A stretch of DNA of 40,665 nt from Chitinophagales bacterium (GTDB lineage: Bacteria > Bacteroidota > Bacteroidia > Chitinophagales > Chitinophagaceae), in contig JAATFP010000012.1 in NCBI GenBank assembly GCA_015655125.1, forward strand, positions 1 through 40,665, written 5' to 3'. Numbering within the stretch: the stretch's first letter is position 1; each line of letters opens with the position of its first letter. A model generated the notes under the pieces. That model was not told where the DNA came from. It was given only the letters and a program-made list of their open reading frames with translations, and ran no database searches. A program made the position numbers and the translations under genes. Positions 15,294-23,289 of this stretch are shown here, one piece after another.

Positions 15294-15929
15294 CTAAAAA
15301 AGTCCGAACAACTGCGAGTCCACCTGATTGATGATCTTGCCGAGGTCCTCCTCATTTTCCGCAAACTTATTGTTATCCGCATCTATGATTAGCAATGGAC
15401 CTTCCTTGTAGGTGTCGATCCAGCTATTATAATAATCATTCAATTTTTTTAAATAATCCAAACGGATATTTTCTTCATATTCGCGGCCGCGCTTTTGTAT
15501 CTGCGCCACCAATGTAGGAACCGAAGCTTTTAAATAGATCAGGAGATCCGGTGGTTGAACCATTGACTTCAATGTTTCAAAAAACTTGTAGTAATTTTCA
15601 AAATCACGTTTTCCCATCAGTTGCATATCATGCAGGTTAGGCGCAAAAATATTTGCATCCTCATAGATGGTTCTGTCCTGGATAACGGTTTCCGTTCCCC
15701 GATGAATTTCCAGTAACTGGTTAAGCCTGCTGTTCAAAAAGAAGATCTGAAGATTGAAGCTCCAGCGAGGCATATCTTCATAAAAATCGTTCAGGTATGG
15801 ATTGTGATCCACATCTTCAAATTGCGGTATCCATTTGTAATGTTTACTGAGCATTTCTGTAAGCGTGGTTTTTCCGGCGCCGATATTTCCCGCAATGGCG
15901 ATGTGTTTTGGTTTTTTTGATTTAGCCAT
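15294..15929 (-). CDS. Deoxynucleoside kinase (dGK/dAK-type)
   Basis: This enzyme phosphorylates deoxynucleosides with ATP as part of nucleotide salvage. The 211-residue protein has a P-loop GNIGAGKTT at residues 14-22. It also has the family motif around VIQDRTIYEDANIFA, where the Asp-Arg pair interacts with the substrate, and an arginine-rich lid QKRGREYEENIRLDYLKKLN. Length and motifs match the deoxyguanosine/deoxyadenosine kinase family common in Bacteroidota. Substrate choice cannot be fixed from sequence. It lies 68 bp downstream of trpS on the same strand and ends at a strong tetraloop terminator. Confidence 0.92.
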   Translation of the reverse strand: MAKSKKPKHIAIAGNIGAGKTTLTEMLSKHYKWIPQFEDVDHNPYLNDFYEDMPRWSFNLQIFFLNSRLNQLLEIHRGTETVIQDRTIYEDANIFAPNLHDMQLMGKRDFENYYKFFETLKSMVQPPDLLIYLKASVPTLVAQIQKRGREYEENIRLDYLKKLNDYYNSWIDTYKEGPLLIIDADNNKFAENEEDLGKIINQVDSQLFGLF

Positions 15930-15997
15930 AATCCAACGTACGATTTTTATTACTTGCTACGAATGTAAGCGTAATTATTTCAAACAAGAACGGTTCA

Positions 15998-16996
15998 TTA
16001 AAAATATTTCAGTCCCATCGCTTCCCTTACTATTTCCATAGTGGCGGCGGCGCTTCGGCGGGCTTTGGCCGCACCTTTTTCCATCACTTCTTTCAGGTAT
16101 TCCTCGTTTGTGAGGATGTCTGTCGCCTTTTGGCGAATGGGTGAAATGAACTTTACCATATCTTCCCCCAATTGCTTTTTCATGTCGCCGTAGCGGATCG
16201 TGCAATTATTAAAATCAGCATCAAATTTCGCAATCACTTCATCACTGCTTACCAGTTTCATCAGCTGAAAAATGTTAGCTATAAAGTCGGGTTTTATAGA
16301 ATTTATTTCGGTGGGGCCGCCATCTGTTTTTGCTTTCATCACTTTTTTACGGATCGTATCATCATCATCCGCCAGATATAAAGTTGCCATCTGGTTCTCA
16401 CTCTTACTCATTTTTCCGGTGCCGTCGAGCGACGGAACCTTGATGAGTTCCTCGCTGTAATTAAACGCTATCGGCTCCGGGAAAACTTCTTTATAGCGGT
16501 GGTTGAACCTGTTCACGTAAGTCCGCGCCATTTCCAGATGTTGCTCCTGGTCTTTCCCGACAGGCACATAGCTTGCGCGATGCAAAACAATATCTGCAGC
16601 CTGTAATACAGGATAGGTAAGCAATCCGGCGTTTACATTGTCCGGACTTTGACGCACTTTGTCCTTAAATGTAACGGTCTTCTCCAGTTCGCCTTTATAC
16701 GCAAGCATGTTTAGGTACAGATAAAGTTCCCCCGTTTCGTGTATGTGACTCTGGCAATAGAACGCGGCTTTTTCCGGATCCAGTCCGCAGGCAATATTTT
16801 CCGCCAATACCCGATGTACATTGCTTTTCAATTCACTTGTGTCTGGATGCGTAGTGAGCGAATGCAGATCCGCCACCATAAAATAACATTCAAATTCCTC
16901 CTGTAACCGTACATAGTTCCGTATCGCGCCGAAATAATTTCCGAGGTGCAAAAAACCAGTGGGCCGGATGCCACTCATTACAATCTTCTTGTTCAT
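15998..16996 (-). CDS. trpS: Tryptophanyl-tRNA synthetase
   Basis: This enzyme charges tRNA-Trp with tryptophan. The product is 332 residues, typical for bacterial TrpS. The start is placed at the ATG at 16996-16994 because the family begins MNKKIVMSGIRPTGFLHLGN; the frame continues upstream but that part shows no similarity. The class I signatures are HLGN (17-20) and KMSKS (195-199). The VGKDQEQHLEMAR segment near 147-158 belongs to the active site. The gene is upstream of the deoxynucleoside kinase on the same strand and divergent from gatC. Confidence 0.96.
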   Translation of the reverse strand: MNKKIVMSGIRPTGFLHLGNYFGAIRNYVRLQEEFECYFMVADLHSLTTHPDTSELKSNVHRVLAENIACGLDPEKAAFYCQSHIHETGELYLYLNMLAYKGELEKTVTFKDKVRQSPDNVNAGLLTYPVLQAADIVLHRASYVPVGKDQEQHLEMARTYVNRFNHRYKEVFPEPIAFNYSEELIKVPSLDGTGKMSKSENQMATLYLADDDDTIRKKVMKAKTDGGPTEINSIKPDFIANIFQLMKLVSSDEVIAKFDADFNNCTIRYGDMKKQLGEDMVKFISPIRQKATDILTNEEYLKEVMEKGAAKARRSAAATMEIVREAMGLKYF

Positions 16997-17148
16997 ATTC
17001 TTTCGTATTGATAACCGTCGTAATCCGACGATCGCCGGGTTTATGTCCGGCCTGCGAAGATAATAAAACTGCGCGCTCATCTTTGGATCGAAATGTTGTT
17101 TTTGCCGCCATTTATATAAATTTATGCACGGCCTCGCGGCTAATGCTT

Positions 17149-17156
17149 TATTTTTG
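17149..17156 (+). promoter_or_regulatory. Candidate -7 element of gatC, 4 nt before the ATG
   Basis: TATTTTTG at 17149-17156 is an exact TAnnTTTG match. It ends 4 nt before the gatC start codon, so the transcript would begin at or very near the ATG and be nearly leaderless. No clear TTG lies 19-21 bp upstream. Confidence 0.42.
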
Positions 17157-17160
17157 TTTC

Positions 17161-17451
17161 ATGGAAGTAAACGATGCAATGATAAACAAGCTGGCTCAGC
17201 TTTCGCGGCTGGATTTTAGCGATCAGGAAAAAGCTGCCATTAAAACCGACCTTCAGCGCATGATCGCTTTCGTGCAAAAGATGGAAGAAGTGGATACGGA
17301 AAATGTAGAACCGTTGCTTCATATTTCCGGCGTAAAAAATGTGCTTCGTAAAGATGAAGCGGGTGGAACGGTAACGGTTACCGATGCGCTGAAAAATGCC
17401 GTTGTAAACGACGGGATATTTTTCAAGGTTCCTAAAGTAATCAAGAAATAA
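17161..17451 (+). CDS. gatC: Asp-tRNA(Asn)/Glu-tRNA(Gln) amidotransferase subunit C
   Basis: GatC is the small subunit that holds GatA and GatB together in the enzyme converting misacylated Glu-tRNA(Gln) and Asp-tRNA(Asn) to the correct amides. The 96-residue product starts [20 protein letters not shown]. It contains the family segments [20 protein letters not shown] and VLRKDEAGG, and ends [11 protein letters not shown] used the ATG at 17161 because upstream codons show no family resemblance. gatA and gatB are not in the window. An ABC ATPase gene follows after 20 bp. Confidence 0.93.
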   Translation: MEVNDAMINKLAQLSRLDFSDQEKAAIKTDLQRMIAFVQKMEEVDTENVEPLLHISGVKNVLRKDEAGGTVTVTDALKNAVVNDGIFFKVPKVIKK

Positions 17452-17471
17452 TTTTCGCTAAAACAAATATC

Positions 17472-18191
17472 ATGGCATCACCCATTCTTCAACTTGAAAA
17501 TATCAGGAAAAGTTATTTCCTTGGCAAACAGGAATTACCGGTGTTGAAAGGAATATCTCTCGATGTTTTTAAGAATGAATACGTGGCGCTGATGGGACCG
17601 AGCGGTAGTGGAAAATCTACACTCATGAATATTCTCGGCTGCCTTGATTCACCCACCGGCGGGAAATATATTCTGAACGGGCAAGACGTAAGCCGCATGG
17701 CCGACGACGATCTTGCTGAAGTGCGTAATAAAGAGATCGGTTTTGTATTTCAACAATTTAATTTGTTGCCACGGTTGACAGCGCTTGAAAATGTGGCGCT
17801 GCCGTTGATCTATGCGGGTGTTTCAAAAAAGGAGCGAACGGAAAGAGCGGAGATCGTTCTCGCAAAAGTAAAGCTGGAAGAGAGAATGCACCACAAACCG
17901 AATGAAATGAGCGGCGGACAAAATCAACGTGTAGCCATCGCGCGGGCACTCATCAATAATCCTGCGATCATTTTGGCGGATGAACCCACGGGCAATCTTG
18001 ATAGTAAAACTTCTTACGAGATCATGGACATTCTCGGAAAAATCCACAATGATGGCAATACCGTAATTCTTGTAACACATGAAGAGGATATATCCGCATT
18101 TGCACATCGCATCGTACGCCTGAAAGATGGGTTGATAGAAACGGACAGGCGCAACCAAACCCCTGCAATTTCTACACTTGCGGCACACTAA
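17472..18191 (+). CDS. ABC transporter ATP-binding protein (MacB/LolD-type)
   Basis: This 239-residue ATPase powers an ABC transporter from the cytoplasmic side. It has Walker [10 protein letters not shown] (42-50), a Q-loop in [18 protein letters not shown] (91-108), the signature MSGGQ (146-150), Walker B IILADE (166-171) and the switch histidine in VILVTHEED. The Q-loop and N-terminal region resemble the LolD/MacB/FtsE group, which pairs with separate permeases for lipoprotein release or efflux. No permease gene is adjacent, so its partner must be elsewhere. It lies 20 bp after gatC and 12 bp before the adenosyltransferase, consistent with a shared transcript. Confidence 0.9.
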   Translation: MASPILQLENIRKSYFLGKQELPVLKGISLDVFKNEYVALMGPSGSGKSTLMNILGCLDSPTGGKYILNGQDVSRMADDDLAEVRNKEIGFVFQQFNLLPRLTALENVALPLIYAGVSKKERTERAEIVLAKVKLEERMHHKPNEMSGGQNQRVAIARALINNPAIILADEPTGNLDSKTSYEIMDILGKIHNDGNTVILVTHEEDISAFAHRIVRLKDGLIETDRRNQTPAISTLAAH

Positions 18192-18203
18192 AATTACCAC
18201 ATC

Positions 18204-18764
18204 ATGGCGCTGAAAATATATACCAAAACCGGCGATCTCGGAAAAACGAGTCTTATCGGCGGAACGAAAGTACCTAAAAGTCATGTGCGTATTGAAAGCT
18301 ACGGAACGGTAGACGAACTGAATTCCTATATTGGTTTGGTGAATGATCTTTTTGACCATCCGGAAAGCAATTTGACGTTGAAAGAAATTCAGGACAGGCT
18401 TTTTACCATCGGTTCTTCCCTGGCCTGTGACCCCGAAAAAGAGCCGTTGATGAAACTGCCCGACCTGAAAGAAGAAGATGTAAAACTGCTGGAAGCAAAT
18501 ATCGATGCGATGAATGAAGTACTTCCCGTAATGAAATCATTCATATTGCCGGGCGGCCATCCGACAGTTTCTCATCTGCATATCGCCCGATGTATCTGCA
18601 GGCGGGCAGAGCGGATTTGCGTACAAATGCAGATAGAAGAAATTTTCATAGATCCGTTGGTGATCAAATATCTCAACAGGTTGAGCGATTATCTTTTCGT
18701 GATGGCGCGTTTCGCAGCGTATATCTTGCGGGTGCCTGAAGTAGCCTGGAAACCCAGAGTGTAG
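18204..18764 (+). CDS. PduO-type cob(I)alamin adenosyltransferase
   Basis: This cytoplasmic enzyme transfers the adenosyl group of ATP to reduced corrinoid to make adenosylcobalamin. The 186-residue protein has the ATP-binding N-terminus KIYTKTGDLGKTSLIGG. The helix-bundle motifs SYGTVDELNSYIG and LHIARCICRRAER are also present, the last with the conserved arginines, as is the late VIKYLNRLSDYLFVMAR. All of these are diagnostic of the PduO class. It follows the ABC ATPase by 12 bp. No cobalamin riboswitch or other cobalamin gene is seen nearby. Confidence 0.93.
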   Translation: MALKIYTKTGDLGKTSLIGGTKVPKSHVRIESYGTVDELNSYIGLVNDLFDHPESNLTLKEIQDRLFTIGSSLACDPEKEPLMKLPDLKEEDVKLLEANIDAMNEVLPVMKSFILPGGHPTVSHLHIARCICRRAERICVQMQIEEIFIDPLVIKYLNRLSDYLFVMARFAAYILRVPEVAWKPRV

Positions 18765-18783
18765 AGGTGCCATTTGCGCATAC

Positions 18784-19485
18784 TTACTCCGTTTCTTCAA
18801 TATCATCTTTCACTGATTTGCCAGGCATAAATTTTTTTGTAACGTATCCTTTCATCGGCGCCTGAAATATGGCCGAAGGAATTTCCTGGAAACTAATCTC
18901 CTTTGCTGTATAAACGATCATCTTTTTTCCTTCATGCAACTCGTATTGCATCGGGAGGCCCGGAATACCTGCAAACATTGGCTCTGCGGCAATCAATGTT
19001 TCGCTTCTTGTTGCCGGAAAAAACCAAACGATCAATTGAGTCTGGTCCTTTAAAGTAACGATGGCTTTTTTACAGGAATAACCAATGACGGAAATGCTGT
19101 CATTTTCAAAGGTGGTGACCGCATCTTCATATTTCGCATTATAAAATTGCCATGCCGAAGGAGTAAGTCTGAACTTGTATTTTTGTTTGCCGGATTCTTT
19201 TGCAATAATTGCCGTTGCGTTGGTGTCGGCAGCATGATAATTGTAATAAATGCTTTGAGATCGCATAAGGCTCACAAAACGAAGTTTCACACGCTCATTT
19301 TTTGCGTATAATGTTTTCACTGCCCCGTTATAGGTCTCAGCAATTCCATGGTTGTTTTTTGAAGTTATATTTATATTATAGGTGATACTGATATTTGTCA
19401 CCGGTAAAGTATCGATAGCCGGCGTTTGGCAAATACCTTGTCTGCAAAAAGAAAAAAGTATTGTTAGTAAAAAAAAATTTTGCAT
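18784..19485 (-). CDS. GLPGLI-family secreted protein
   Basis: This 233-residue protein has a signal peptide at about residues 1-19 (ending GICQ), and so is exported. The family's namesake motif appears as FAGIPGLPMQYEL near residue 168. The rest is predicted beta-rich, with SVIGYSCKKAIV matching the conserved GY.C.KA pattern upstream of the motif. GLPGLI proteins are widespread in Bacteroidota and their function is unknown. The gene lies 17 bp downstream of the membrane protein that follows the ECF sigma gene, so it may belong to that regulon or operon. Confidence 0.85.
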   Translation of the reverse strand: MQNFFLLTILFSFCRQGICQTPAIDTLPVTNISITYNINITSKNNHGIAETYNGAVKTLYAKNERVKLRFVSLMRSQSIYYNYHAADTNATAIIAKESGKQKYKFRLTPSAWQFYNAKYEDAVTTFENDSISVIGYSCKKAIVTLKDQTQLIVWFFPATRSETLIAAEPMFAGIPGLPMQYELHEGKKMIVYTAKEISFQEIPSAIFQAPMKGYVTKKFMPGKSVKDDIEETE

Positions 19486-19502
19486 TGTGTTGCATCAATA
19501 AT

Positions 19503-20360
19503 TTAAAAGATAAATTCAGCAAGGTCAAACGGATCCATAGGATTTTTAGCAGGGTTCTTATCAAAGAAATTTGCATCGGCTTTTTTCCAGCGAAGCAATT
19601 TTTTTCTTTCACGTTTCGCTTTCCATGTGAACTGACCATTTCTTTTTGTCTTGTACATTTTTTTCATCATCGAAACCATCCCTTCGGAAACAGTGATAGA
19701 AGTTGAATGATCTGTTTTAACCTGTATTGATCGTGAATCTTCCTCATTAAGAAAATCGGGAAGTTGCCGGTAATTGAAATTTGTAAATGAGCCAAGTAGA
19801 TCGTTGTCTTTTATAGCAAAATCGTACCCTTCGGCAGAAGCACGGCCGGTTTGATGTGTACGGGATCCAGTATTTCGGGAGTACGCTTTTTTATGACTTG
19901 CGCGGAAAGTTTTCCGGTTTGCGATAACGATATCATGTAAGCTGTCTTTGGATATTGGCCGGTTTTCGTTTTGAATGGGAACATCATTGTGAGTAACAAT
20001 GTCTTTTCCGGGCGATTTGTTATCCTTGGTTGATACCAGGGTATAAATTCCCCAGACAGCGGCTAATAAAAGTATTGTTGCAGCTATTCTGAAAGCACTT
20101 CGTTTAAGTAAAGAAACGGTGGGTGTAATAGTGGATGTTTGTTGGTGAACAGCGGCCATGATCTTTTCAGTAACGATCTCTGGTGGCTCTACCGAATTAT
20201 CCTTGAGTCTTTCAAATTCACGCAGGTCGGACTCATGCGAGTCCGAAGTTAACCCCTCAACATTAATTTTCAGTTGTTCGGCAACTAATCCAAAGAGTTC
20301 TTCCGGCGGTTGAATGTCGTGATCTTTTAATTGATGCAATATGTTGTTTAAATCGGGCAC
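19503..20360 (-). CDS. Single-span membrane protein, possible anti-sigma partner
   Basis: This 285-residue protein has a soluble, acidic N-terminal part (1-85), one membrane helix at about 90-110 (FRIAATILLLAAVWGIYTLV) and a basic C-terminal part that would lie outside the cytoplasm. Its start is a GTG at 20360-20358 that overlaps the sigma factor stop by one base (TAGTG), which implies translational coupling. Gene order and topology are those of an anti-sigma factor, but I see no zinc-binding HxxxCxxC motif or FecR domain. The call is therefore contextual. The tail is rich in lysine and arginine near 245-265. Confidence 0.75.
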   Translation of the reverse strand: MPDLNNILHQLKDHDIQPPEELFGLVAEQLKINVEGLTSDSHESDLREFERLKDNSVEPPEIVTEKIMAAVHQQTSTITPTVSLLKRSAFRIAATILLLAAVWGIYTLVSTKDNKSPGKDIVTHNDVPIQNENRPISKDSLHDIVIANRKTFRASHKKAYSRNTGSRTHQTGRASAEGYDFAIKDNDLLGSFTNFNYRQLPDFLNEEDSRSIQVKTDHSTSITVSEGMVSMMKKMYKTKRNGQFTWKAKRERKKLLRWKKADANFFDKNPAKNPMDPFDLAEFIF

Positions 20361-20908
20361 TATATATTTTCTGCGGTAATTTTTTGCTTTAAGAGATTCC
20401 GTGCTTTGTGCAATTTCGATTTGCTTCCGCTTTCGGTGATGCCGAGTATGCCGGCAATTTCTTTGTGACTATAATCTTCTATCAGGTAAAGATTCACGAT
20501 TGTTCTGTAACCGTCAGGAAGCTGCCTTACAATTTTCATGAGATCATCCATGTCGAGTTTATCGATGGCACTGATGCCTTTGGATTCCAGTGCGATCTCT
20601 TCGCTCACTTCCGTAAACTGGACTTTTTTCTTTTTAAGTGAATCGAGGCATGTAGTGACAAATATGGTCCTGGCCCAACCTTCAAACGAACCTTCAAAGC
20701 GATAGTTGCTGAGGTGACGGTACAACTTAATGAACCCTTCCTGGAAAAGGTCATTAGCATCTTCGGTGTTAGAGGCGTAGCGTAAGCACAGGCTGTACAT
20801 TTTGCCGGAGATCATTTGATAAAGTTCCTTAAATGCAACAGGATCTCCCTGTGCAGCCTGCTTTATTAAGACGGGAGGAAAGTGTAAAATGTTTCCAGAT
20901 GTATCCAT
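20360..20908 (-). CDS. ECF RNA polymerase sigma factor
   Basis: This 182-residue extracytoplasmic-function sigma factor has region 2 (DLFQEGFIKLYRHLSNYRFEGSFEGWARTIF, about 48-78) and region 4 (LPDGYRTIVNLYLIEDYSHKEIAGILGITESGSKSKLHKARNLL, about 130-173), with no region 3. It would direct RNA polymerase to a specific promoter set once released from its partner. The next gene on the strand starts inside its stop codon. The upstream side is shared with a possible small ORF on the opposite strand. Target promoters cannot be told from the window. Confidence 0.94.
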   Translation of the reverse strand: MDTSGNILHFPPVLIKQAAQGDPVAFKELYQMISGKMYSLCLRYASNTEDANDLFQEGFIKLYRHLSNYRFEGSFEGWARTIFVTTCLDSLKKKKVQFTEVSEEIALESKGISAIDKLDMDDLMKIVRQLPDGYRTIVNLYLIEDYSHKEIAGILGITESGSKSKLHKARNLLKQKITAENI

Positions 20909-21137
20909 TCAGGCGCAAATTAAAATTTATTTTTATGCAAATCAAGTGGGATATAAAGTAATCCGGGTAAAGCCGCCTGAAATAAAGGGAGATCCTGCGC
21001 CGGTGAAAGACTTTATAGGTAAAGTCGTAAAGACGATATGGGCGAGGAAAAGGTTGCTGTTACCGGCAAATTTTAAGTTGACGCGCCATGAGTTTGGCCT
21101 TCCGGCAGATGTCAACATGGAGCATCAGCTTTTTTAG
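20889..21137 (+). CDS. Small protein of unknown function, doubtful
   Basis: This frame encodes an 82-residue basic protein (KIYFYANQVGYKVIRVKPPE ... LTRHEFGLPADVNMEHQLF) with a balanced composition and no low-complexity runs. It fills the gap between the ECF sigma gene and the tRNA. Its ATG lies inside the sigma gene (20-bp head-to-head overlap), which argues for a later, non-ATG start or for chance. I recognise no family. In favour is protein-like composition; against is the overlap and the absence of a visible promoter. Confidence 0.4.
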   Translation: MFPDVSIQAQIKIYFYANQVGYKVIRVKPPEIKGDPAPVKDFIGKVVKTIWARKRLLLPANFKLTRHEFGLPADVNMEHQLF

Positions 21138-21196
21138 GATTTATCTTCAAAGAAGAAAAATTTCACAAATCTTTTTTACATCCGGTCAAATTACGT

Positions 21197-21204
21197 TATT
21201 TTTG
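21197..21204 (+). promoter_or_regulatory. Candidate -7 element of the tRNA-Met gene
   Basis: TATTTTTG is an exact TAnnTTTG match, ending 20 nt before the tRNA 5' end. The -33 region is only a T-run (21172-21177). Position and match make it the likely tRNA promoter. Confidence 0.5.
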
Positions 21205-21224
21205 CCGCCCATTTAACACAGTAT

Positions 21225-21298
21225 GTCGGGGTAGCTCAGCTGGTTAGAGCATCGGATTCATAACCCGAAGGTCGGCAGTTCAAGTCTGCTCCCCGATA
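21225..21298 (+). tRNA. tRNA-Met (anticodon CAU)
   Basis: A full cloverleaf can be drawn. A 7-bp acceptor stem pairs GTCGGGG with CCCCGAT, including one G-T pair at the end. There is a D-arm GCTC...GAGC, an anticodon loop TTCATAA giving CAU, a variable loop AGGTC and a T-arm GGCAG-TTCAAGT-CTGCT. The discriminator base is A and CCA is not encoded. The first base pair is not the C-A mismatch of bacterial initiator tRNA, so this is more likely the elongator, though a tRNA-Ile2 with modified CAU cannot be excluded. The last anticodon-stem pair is A-C, a mismatch. A terminator follows at once. Confidence 0.95.
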
Positions 21299-21302
21299 CG
21301 AA

Positions 21303-21330
21303 AGCCCAATCTTAACGATTGGGCTCTTTT
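21303..21330 (+). terminator. Intrinsic terminator of the tRNA-Met gene
   Basis: Arms AGCCCAATC (21303-21311) and GATTGGGCT (21317-21325) pair perfectly around a 5-nt loop and are followed by CTTTTATT. It begins 5 nt after the tRNA. Confidence 0.88.
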
Positions 21331-21404
21331 ATTATGAAATATTGCTGTGAAAAATGCAAATATCATAAGTCTCAATTTGCATCCCGGATTTTAACCCTAC
21401 ACCG

Positions 21405-22781
21405 CTATTCTTTTTCGCTCAGCTCATTAAAATACCGGTGAAAATAAGGAATCGTCTCAATGCCTTTATAGAAATTCTCCACATTAAATTTTTCATTTGG
21501 GCTGTGAAGGTTATCGCTATCCAGGCCAAACCCGAGGAACACGATCTTTACGCCCAACTCCTTTTCAAATAAAGCGCAGATAGGAATGCTGCCGCCACCT
21601 CTTACGGGGATCGGCGCCTTGCCCAACGTGGCCTCCATTGCCTTTGATGCGGCCCGGTAACCAATGCTTCCAATCGGCGTCATATACGGTTCGCCGCCAT
21701 GATGCAGGCTTGCCTTTACAGTGACTCCTTCCGGTGCTATTTTTTCCAGGTGACTGATCAGCAGATCGGACATCTTTTGTGAAATCTGGTTCGGAACCAA
21801 TCGCGCGGATATTTTCGCAAACGCCTTACTTGGCAAGACCGTTTTTGCACCCTCGCCAGTGTAACCGCCCCATATTCCATTCAACTCAAGAGTAGGGCGG
21901 ATGCCGGTACGCTCATTGGTGCTGAAACCTTTTTCACCCCACAATTCCTTTATACCAAGATCATCTTTAAATTCCTGTTCATCGAATGGCGCCTGCGCCA
22001 TCAGCTTGCGCTCATCGGCGGTGGCTTCCACCACATCGTCGTAAAAACCCGGAATCGTAATATGGTTATTTTCATCATGCAACGAAGCAATCATCTTTGC
22101 TAATATCGTGATCGGATTTGCAACAGCGCCACCATACACGCCGCTGTGCAGGTCGCGGTTAGGTCCGGTCACCTCTACTTCAATATAACTAAGGCCACGA
22201 ACGCCCACATCGATGCTGGGTGTATCAAGACTAATCAATGCCGTATCGCTGATGAGTATCACGTCGGCTTTTAACAGCTCCTTGTGCGCAGCTACAAATT
22301 TGCCCAGGTTGGGCGAACCAACTTCTTCTTCACCCTCAATGCAAAATTTAATATTGTTGGCAAGCGTGCCTGTTTGCACCAACGTTTCCAATGCTTTCAC
22401 ATGCATGTAAAATTGCCCCTTATCGTCGCAACTACCGCGCGCAAATATTTTCCCATCAATGATAACGGGCTCGAACGGCCCGCTTTTCCAAAGATCAAGA
22501 GGTTCTGCAGGCTGCACGTCGTAGTGGCCGTATACCAGTACCGTTGGCCTGGATGGATCAATGATCTTTTCGCCGTATACCAACGGATGTCCGTCGGTTT
22601 GATATATTTCCACCTTATCTGCACCGGCTTCCAGCAGCCTTACCTTTACAACTTCTGCGCACTTAACCATGTCGGGTTTACATTCGCTTTTTGCGCTGAT
22701 GCTCGGGATCCTCAAAAGATCCAACAATTCGTTTAAAAAACGGTCCTTGTTTTTTTCCTGGTAATCTTTCCAAACCTGCAT
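21405..22781 (-). CDS. M20-family dipeptidase/peptidase
   Basis: This 458-residue zinc-dependent peptidase should cleave dipeptides or related amides in the cytoplasm; no signal peptide is seen. Metal-site residues are H86 and D88 in VYGHYDVQP, the D119-D120 pair in ARGSCDDKGQ, the glutamates of EGEEEVGSPN (151-153), and a C-terminal histidine in DSDNLHSPNEKF. The dimerisation domain lies at about 190-370 (RDLHSGVYGGAVANP). Length and motifs suit the carnosinase/PepV-like branch with a dipeptidase annotation. The exact substrate is unknown. It is convergent with the tRNA gene. Confidence 0.92.
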   Translation of the reverse strand: MQVWKDYQEKNKDRFLNELLDLLRIPSISAKSECKPDMVKCAEVVKVRLLEAGADKVEIYQTDGHPLVYGEKIIDPSRPTVLVYGHYDVQPAEPLDLWKSGPFEPVIIDGKIFARGSCDDKGQFYMHVKALETLVQTGTLANNIKFCIEGEEEVGSPNLGKFVAAHKELLKADVILISDTALISLDTPSIDVGVRGLSYIEVEVTGPNRDLHSGVYGGAVANPITILAKMIASLHDENNHITIPGFYDDVVEATADERKLMAQAPFDEQEFKDDLGIKELWGEKGFSTNERTGIRPTLELNGIWGGYTGEGAKTVLPSKAFAKISARLVPNQISQKMSDLLISHLEKIAPEGVTVKASLHHGGEPYMTPIGSIGYRAASKAMEATLGKAPIPVRGGGSIPICALFEKELGVKIVFLGFGLDSDNLHSPNEKFNVENFYKGIETIPYFHRYFNELSEKE

Positions 22782-23289
22782 TATTAAAAGTTTTTATTGA
22801 AAAAAAAGGTTGAGGGACACGAATATACGTCAATGGGGGAAAACGTCAATGGGTGAATAAGTGAATGGTTAATAGTGAACCCTTCAAAAACATATCCTAT
22901 TATGTGAAAAGAAGGGTGGAGTGGGAGCGTTCTTTTGCAAGGTTGTCGACCCTAAAACTGCAGCTTTTATCTACTGCTGTTTTTTAAATATATGATTAAA
23001 AAATATTGGCTAAATTTTACAAAAATCGTTTGGGTAATTGAAGCGCTCTTTATTAAATTTGAAGTACGATTGCTTGTCAATTCATCAGCCTTTGTAGAGT
23101 TTCATTCATGCCTGAATTTTGGATGTTACTTTGCAAAGGCTGAGTCAATTTAGTGAATAGAGAAATCTTCCGGTGCGTTGGAGCTATAGCAATGTTTTTT
23201 TAATTTTTGACGTATCAAACCGAAGCCTTCAAATATAATACATCTCAAAAAAAGAAAACCGATTTAAAGATTTCACTATTCACCATTCA
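22782..23289. other. 508-bp spacer without genes, framed by a near-perfect inverted repeat
   Basis: I see no coding frame, RNA gene or clear promoter. GTGAATGGTTAATAGTGAA at 22861-22879 is the reverse complement of 23272-23290 at 18 of 19 positions, so about 430 bp are framed by inverted ends. The right copy touches the superoxide dismutase stop codon. No target-site duplication or transposase is seen. The words are of the simple GTGAAT type, so recombination between simple repeats is as likely as a mobile element. Confidence 0.4.

Noticed and set aside
17400..18204. Cobalamin riboswitch ahead of the corrinoid adenosyltransferase
   Set aside because: The gene follows the ABC ATPase by 12 bp and no B12-box-like sequence or structured leader is present.
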